A stretch of DNA of 16,725 nt, taken from assembly GCF_002585305.1 (NCBI RefSeq), contig NZ_NUNF01000090.1, positions 1-16,725 on the forward strand, given 5' to 3'. The DNA is from Bacillus sp. AFS037270 (GTDB lineage: Bacteria > Bacillota > Bacilli > Bacillales_B > DSM-18226). The notes beneath the pieces are model-generated. The model was given only the letters and a program-made list of their open reading frames with translations, had not been told where the DNA came from and made no database searches. The position numbers were made by a program, and so were the translations under genes. Below, one piece after another: positions 13,992 to 16,725 of the stretch (its first letter is position 1; the number at the start of each line of letters is the position of its first letter).

Positions 13992-14489
13992 ATGAAAAAG
14001 AGCTTAATCTTAATTGCAATCCTTATATTTAGCCTTGACTTAACTGGATGTACCAGAAATAACGTAAATAAAAATGATGTTGTATATCGGGATCAAAATG
14101 TGACAAAGAACAACATCACCAATGACAGGAACAATAATGCTTATGATAATCGTTCTAAGATGAGCGTTGCTGATGATGCAGCTAAAAGAGTAGCAGACTT
14201 GCCAGAGGTGGACACTGCAAATGTTATTGTGACAGAAAATAATGCGTATGTAGCTGTAAAGCTTTCATCTACATCCCGGAATAAGGGTACTTATAATATT
14301 GAGCATAAGATTTCACAAAGAGTAAAATCTACTGATCGTGATATTAATCACGTTTATGTATCGGAAAACCCTGATTTTTATGATCGAATGAACACATATG
14401 CGTCTGATATTCGTAACGGTAGACCAGTCTCAGGTTTCTTTAATGAATTTACTGAAACCATTCGTAGAGTATTCCCCAAAGCCAAATAA
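13992..14489 (+). CDS. YhcN/YlaJ family sporulation lipoprotein
   Basis: A 165-residue secreted lipoprotein. The first 20 residues form a lipoprotein signal peptide: KK, a hydrophobic core (SLILIAILIFSL) and the lipobox LTGC with lipidated Cys20. An Asn-rich linker follows (about 22-55), then the YhcN/YlaJ domain from about 58 to 150, with VADDAAKRVADLPEVDTANVIV, NAYVAVKL and a later VYVSENPDFYDRM. Family members are made in the forespore and located at the inner spore membrane, with modest effects on germination or outgrowth. ATG start with GGAGGG about eight bases upstream. Transcribed alone with a good terminator. It is closer to the YhcN/YlaJ family as a whole than to one named member, so no gene symbol is given. 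Confidence 0.88.
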   Translation: MKKSLILIAILIFSLDLTGCTRNNVNKNDVVYRDQNVTKNNITNDRNNNAYDNRSKMSVADDAAKRVADLPEVDTANVIVTENNAYVAVKLSSTSRNKGTYNIEHKISQRVKSTDRDINHVYVSENPDFYDRMNTYASDIRNGRPVSGFFNEFTETIRRVFPKAK

Positions 14490-14494
14490 AATGA

Positions 14495-14526
14495 AAAAAT
14501 GCTTGGCATATGCTAAGCATTTTTTT
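14495..14526 (+). terminator. Intrinsic terminator after the lipoprotein gene
   Basis: AAAAATGCTT and AAGCATTTTTT arms around GGCATATGCT (one G/T mismatch in an otherwise continuous palindrome), ending in seven T. It starts a few bases after the stop codon, and the A run allows use on the minus strand too, for the relic at 14566. Confidence 0.8.
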
Positions 14527-14565
14527 ATAGGTGCACTTTCTAATTATTTTTGACTAATTAATCCT

Positions 14566-14890
14566 TTAATTTTCCTCATTAAGTAATAAAGCTAATGATT
14601 GATTGTCAACCATTAACTTTACATCACCGAAAGTTGCTATGTGAACTTTTTCTTCCTTTATTGTTTCAATAACCTGTGTGAGCACTTCAATTTGTTTCTT
14701 ATAACTCTCAACATCCTCAAGGAAAGTTTAGTGCATTATCAAAAGCAAACTCTCTAGGTTCTTTATCAAACCTGGTAAGCACATTTATTGGATAGTACAT
14801 AGCGAGAGGCGTTCGAAAATACGGTTAGTCAAGGTGTTCAGAAACTAAGACTGGTAATAATATAACAAATCTCGCAATTTTATTTTCCAT
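14566..14890 (-). pseudogene. Hypothetical protein with in-frame stop and frameshift
   Basis: From ATG at 14890 the minus strand encodes MENKIARFVILLPVLVSE, HLD, then an in-frame TAA (about 14825), then continues PYFRTPLAMYYPINVLTRF, FDNALNF; a one-base excess near 14729 shifts the frame, after which it reads LEDVESYKKQIEVLTQ and ends ALLLNEEN with TAA at 14566. The reconstructed protein is about 107 residues, with a helical charged middle. The long protein-like continuity across stop and shift is the evidence for a former gene. There is no strong ribosome binding site. I do not recognise the family. Bases 14891-15171 hold no further gene that I can support. Confidence 0.5.
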
Positions 14891-15171
14891 TTATTTTTTC
14901 AAACTTTCATTGTATTTGTCCAGAACGATGTTTTCCATATACCTTCAGAACCTTTTGGGCTGAAAAATTTTGTCACCCTTACGCTTCTTCTTTAAAAGAA
15001 TGTCTTAAAAGTGTAAACACATGTCTTCAAAACCCAATTACTATTATTATATCTTTCTATATAATCAGCTATATTAATAAAACAAGAACAATTAATTAAA
15101 TAAATAGCCTTTTTTAATCGTTTTATTTATACAGATACCATTGTAATAAGCTAATTAAAGGAGTTGGAAAA

Positions 15172-16215
15172 ATGGCTACAAAAGTTCGTTGGGGAATTTT
15201 AAGTACTGCGTACATTGCTTAAGAGGAATTACTTCCAGCATTTACGGATGCACCTAATGCAGAAGTAGTTGCAATCGCTAGTTCAAATAACAAAGTATAC
15301 GAAATTGCTTCTAAATATAGGATTCCAAAGATTTACGAGACTTATGAGGAGTTGTTAGATGATCAAGATATCGATGCAGTTTACATTCCTTTGCCAAATG
15401 CACTCCATTCGACCTGGGTAAAGAAAACAGCTGAGAAAGGGAAGCATGTCCTTTGTGAGAAGCCCGCAGCCTTGACTGTATTAGAAGCAAAAGAAATGAT
15501 CGAAGTATGTAAGAAAAATAGGGTTATGTTTATGGAAGGTTTTATGTATCAATTTCACCCACAACATAAAAGAGTAAAAGAAATTATTGCTTCTGGTGAA
15601 ATTGGTGAAGTAAAGATTATGAGGGTGAGCCTATCCTTTTTCCTTGAGGATCAAATTGGAAATATTCGAATGAATCAAGAATTAGGCGGAGGCAGTATCT
15701 ATGATGTCGGTTGTTACTGTATTCATTCAATTAGAAATATTTTAAATACCGAACCTAAACGGGTTTTTGCTTCAACTCAAAATGACTTATCTAATCAAGT
15801 AGATATGTCAGTAACGGGAATAATTGAGCTTGAAAATGGGATTATTGCGGAGTTTGATGCTGCCATGGACCGAACAAGAGTGGGTCAATATGAAATTATT
15901 GGGACAAAAGGCACCGTTCAAGTGCCAAGAGCCTTTATACCTCAAAATGGAAATGCCCATGTTATTATTGTTGATGAAAGTGGAAATAAAAGGGTAGAAA
16001 ATTTATATGGACAACAATATACGTTAGAAGTAGAGTATTTCTCTCAATTAATATTAGAAGGGAAAATGCAAGAGGACCTTTTAAAAGATACCATTCAAAA
16101 TATGAATGTTATTGAGGCGTGTTTTAAGTCTATTGAAAAAGAAACATTTGTAAGTTTATCATTAGGGGGAAAAAGTAACCCACCTCCCGCTCAATCAATC
16201 CAAGGAAATTCTTGA
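15172..16215 (+). pseudogene. Gfo/Idh/MocA family oxidoreductase with a nonsense codon and altered C-terminus
   Basis: ATG at 15172 has AAAGGAG about eight bases upstream. The frame reads MATKVRWGILSTAYIA, then TAA at 15220-15222 (codon 17), then EELLPAF and onward without interruption. This is the Rossmann-fold start of a Gfo/Idh/MocA NAD(P)-dependent sugar oxidoreductase, whose GILSTAxIA loop binds the cofactor. The conserved EKGKHVLCEKPAAL motif is at about residues 91-104 and GGGSIYDVGCYCIHSIR near 172-188. The stop probably replaced CAA or AAA. An internal restart is possible but would lose the nucleotide-binding loop. Homology stops near residue 330 (FVSL, about 16160); the last 18 codons are derived from an out-of-frame DNA ligase fragment, so the natural stop has been deleted. 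Confidence 0.85.
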
Positions 16216-16649
16216 TGCGCTCATACCAGTTAACACTCCCCTGCTATCAAAAGTAATGAGTATCGATGGCAATGGCATCGCCCTTATTAATCTCATTAAG
16301 AGCATGACCTTGAAGGAATTGTACTGAAGAAAAAGGATAGCACATATGAGATTGGGAAACGGTCATACTCCTGGCTTAAAGTAATTAACTACCAATCTGC
16401 AAATGTGATAGTTAGCGGGTACCGAAAAGATGATTTCGGTTTGGTCTTAAATTACAAGGATGGTAACTATGCAGGGATTTTGTAACTGGGTGTTCCAAGA
16501 GATGGAAGAAGGGAAATTTATCTGATGAAAAAGAAAGACGAGAATGATAAGTTTGTCTTTATTGAACCTGTATCATGTTATGTTAGATATAGAAACATAA
16601 CGAAGCTGGCCTGCTGCGGCTGCCTTCATATGATTCAATAAATGTTTAA
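16163..16649 (+). pseudogene. ATP-dependent DNA ligase, C-terminal fragment, several lesions
   Basis: Three frames reconstruct the later adenylation domain and the start of the OB domain of a short ATP-dependent DNA ligase (about 270-280 residues when intact, as in the prophage-borne YoqV type). Frame one: GEKVTHLPLNQSKEILDALI to GNGIALINLIKSM; a one-base loss near 16306 leads to frame two with motif IV as EGIVLKKKD and motif V as SWLKVIN, then INYQSANVIVSGYRK. An in-frame TAA at 16483-16485 stands where ELGVP is expected (likely GAA to TAA). After YVRYRNITK another one-base loss near 16603 leads to AGLLRLPSYDSINV and the stop. The N-terminal part with the nucleotidylated lysine is missing and replaced by the oxidoreductase gene. 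Clearly dead. Confidence 0.85.
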
Positions 16650-16676
16650 AAGCCCTTTCTATTCATAAGGGCTTTT
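16648..16676. terminator. Intrinsic terminator after the ligase relic
   Basis: Perfect ten-base arms AAAAGCCCTT (16648-16657) and AAGGGCTTTT (16667-16676) with a nine-base loop; the A and T ends make it usable in both directions. It overlaps the reconstructed ligase stop codon. Confidence 0.8.
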
Positions 16677-16725
16677 AATAATGTATCCTTGTTAAACAAA
16701 AGCATCCCATTAGCATTCCTGTAGA

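Noticed and set aside
1..16725. A novel defence system, prophage or biosynthetic cluster
   Set aside because: No integrase, phage structural gene, toxin-antitoxin pair, nuclease-helicase defence pairing or biosynthetic enzyme set was seen; HelD is a known RNA polymerase factor and the ligase is a dead fragment.

Overview
The window looks like chromosome of a low-GC, endospore-forming member of the Bacillaceae (Bacillus or Neobacillus type). AT-rich sequence, strong GGAGG ribosome binding sites, frequent TTG starts and several sporulation or germination genes (a CwlJ cortex hydrolase, a YhcN/YlaJ lipoprotein, a DUF3231 protein) all point that way. This is an inference from gene content only; no rRNA or tRNA is present.

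Layout. Bases 1-1950 (+ strand) hold a broken DUF3231 gene, a small membrane protein and the tail of a dead EamA transporter. Bases 2000-9735 are almost entirely minus-strand: two small proteins of unknown function, a MaoC-type hydratase, a DRE-TIM aldolase/lyase, an AEC-family transporter, an unknown 109-residue protein, a LysR regulator, the RNA polymerase recycling helicase HelD and a 59-residue membrane protein. Most of these have their own hairpin terminator, so they look like single-gene units rather than one operon. Bases 9900-12400 alternate in strand: a glutaredoxin-like protein (+), an RraB-like protein (-), CwlJ (+) and a YhfC-family membrane protease (-) with an iron-box-like dyad in front. 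Bases 12400-16725 are a graveyard with a few survivors: a proline-rich Bacillus protein and a YhcN/YlaJ lipoprotein stand among remnants of an unknown gene, a DsbA-family oxidoreductase, another unknown gene, a Gfo/Idh/MocA oxidoreductase and an ATP-dependent DNA ligase.

The main theme is gene decay. Seven or more coding regions carry frameshifts, in-frame stops or truncations, while the long genes between them (helD, lysR, the AEC transporter) are intact. Several lesions are single-base losses in homopolymers and could be sequencing errors; others are nonsense changes or truncations and are harder to explain that way. The other unusual element is a roughly 175-base non-coding block with imperfect terminal inverted repeats at 4391-4566, resembling a miniature mobile or repeat element. 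I found no convincing undescribed multi-gene system: no phage module, CRISPR array, defence island or biosynthetic cluster. Two real-looking genes below 60 residues (46 and 59 residues) are annotated here from direct reading.
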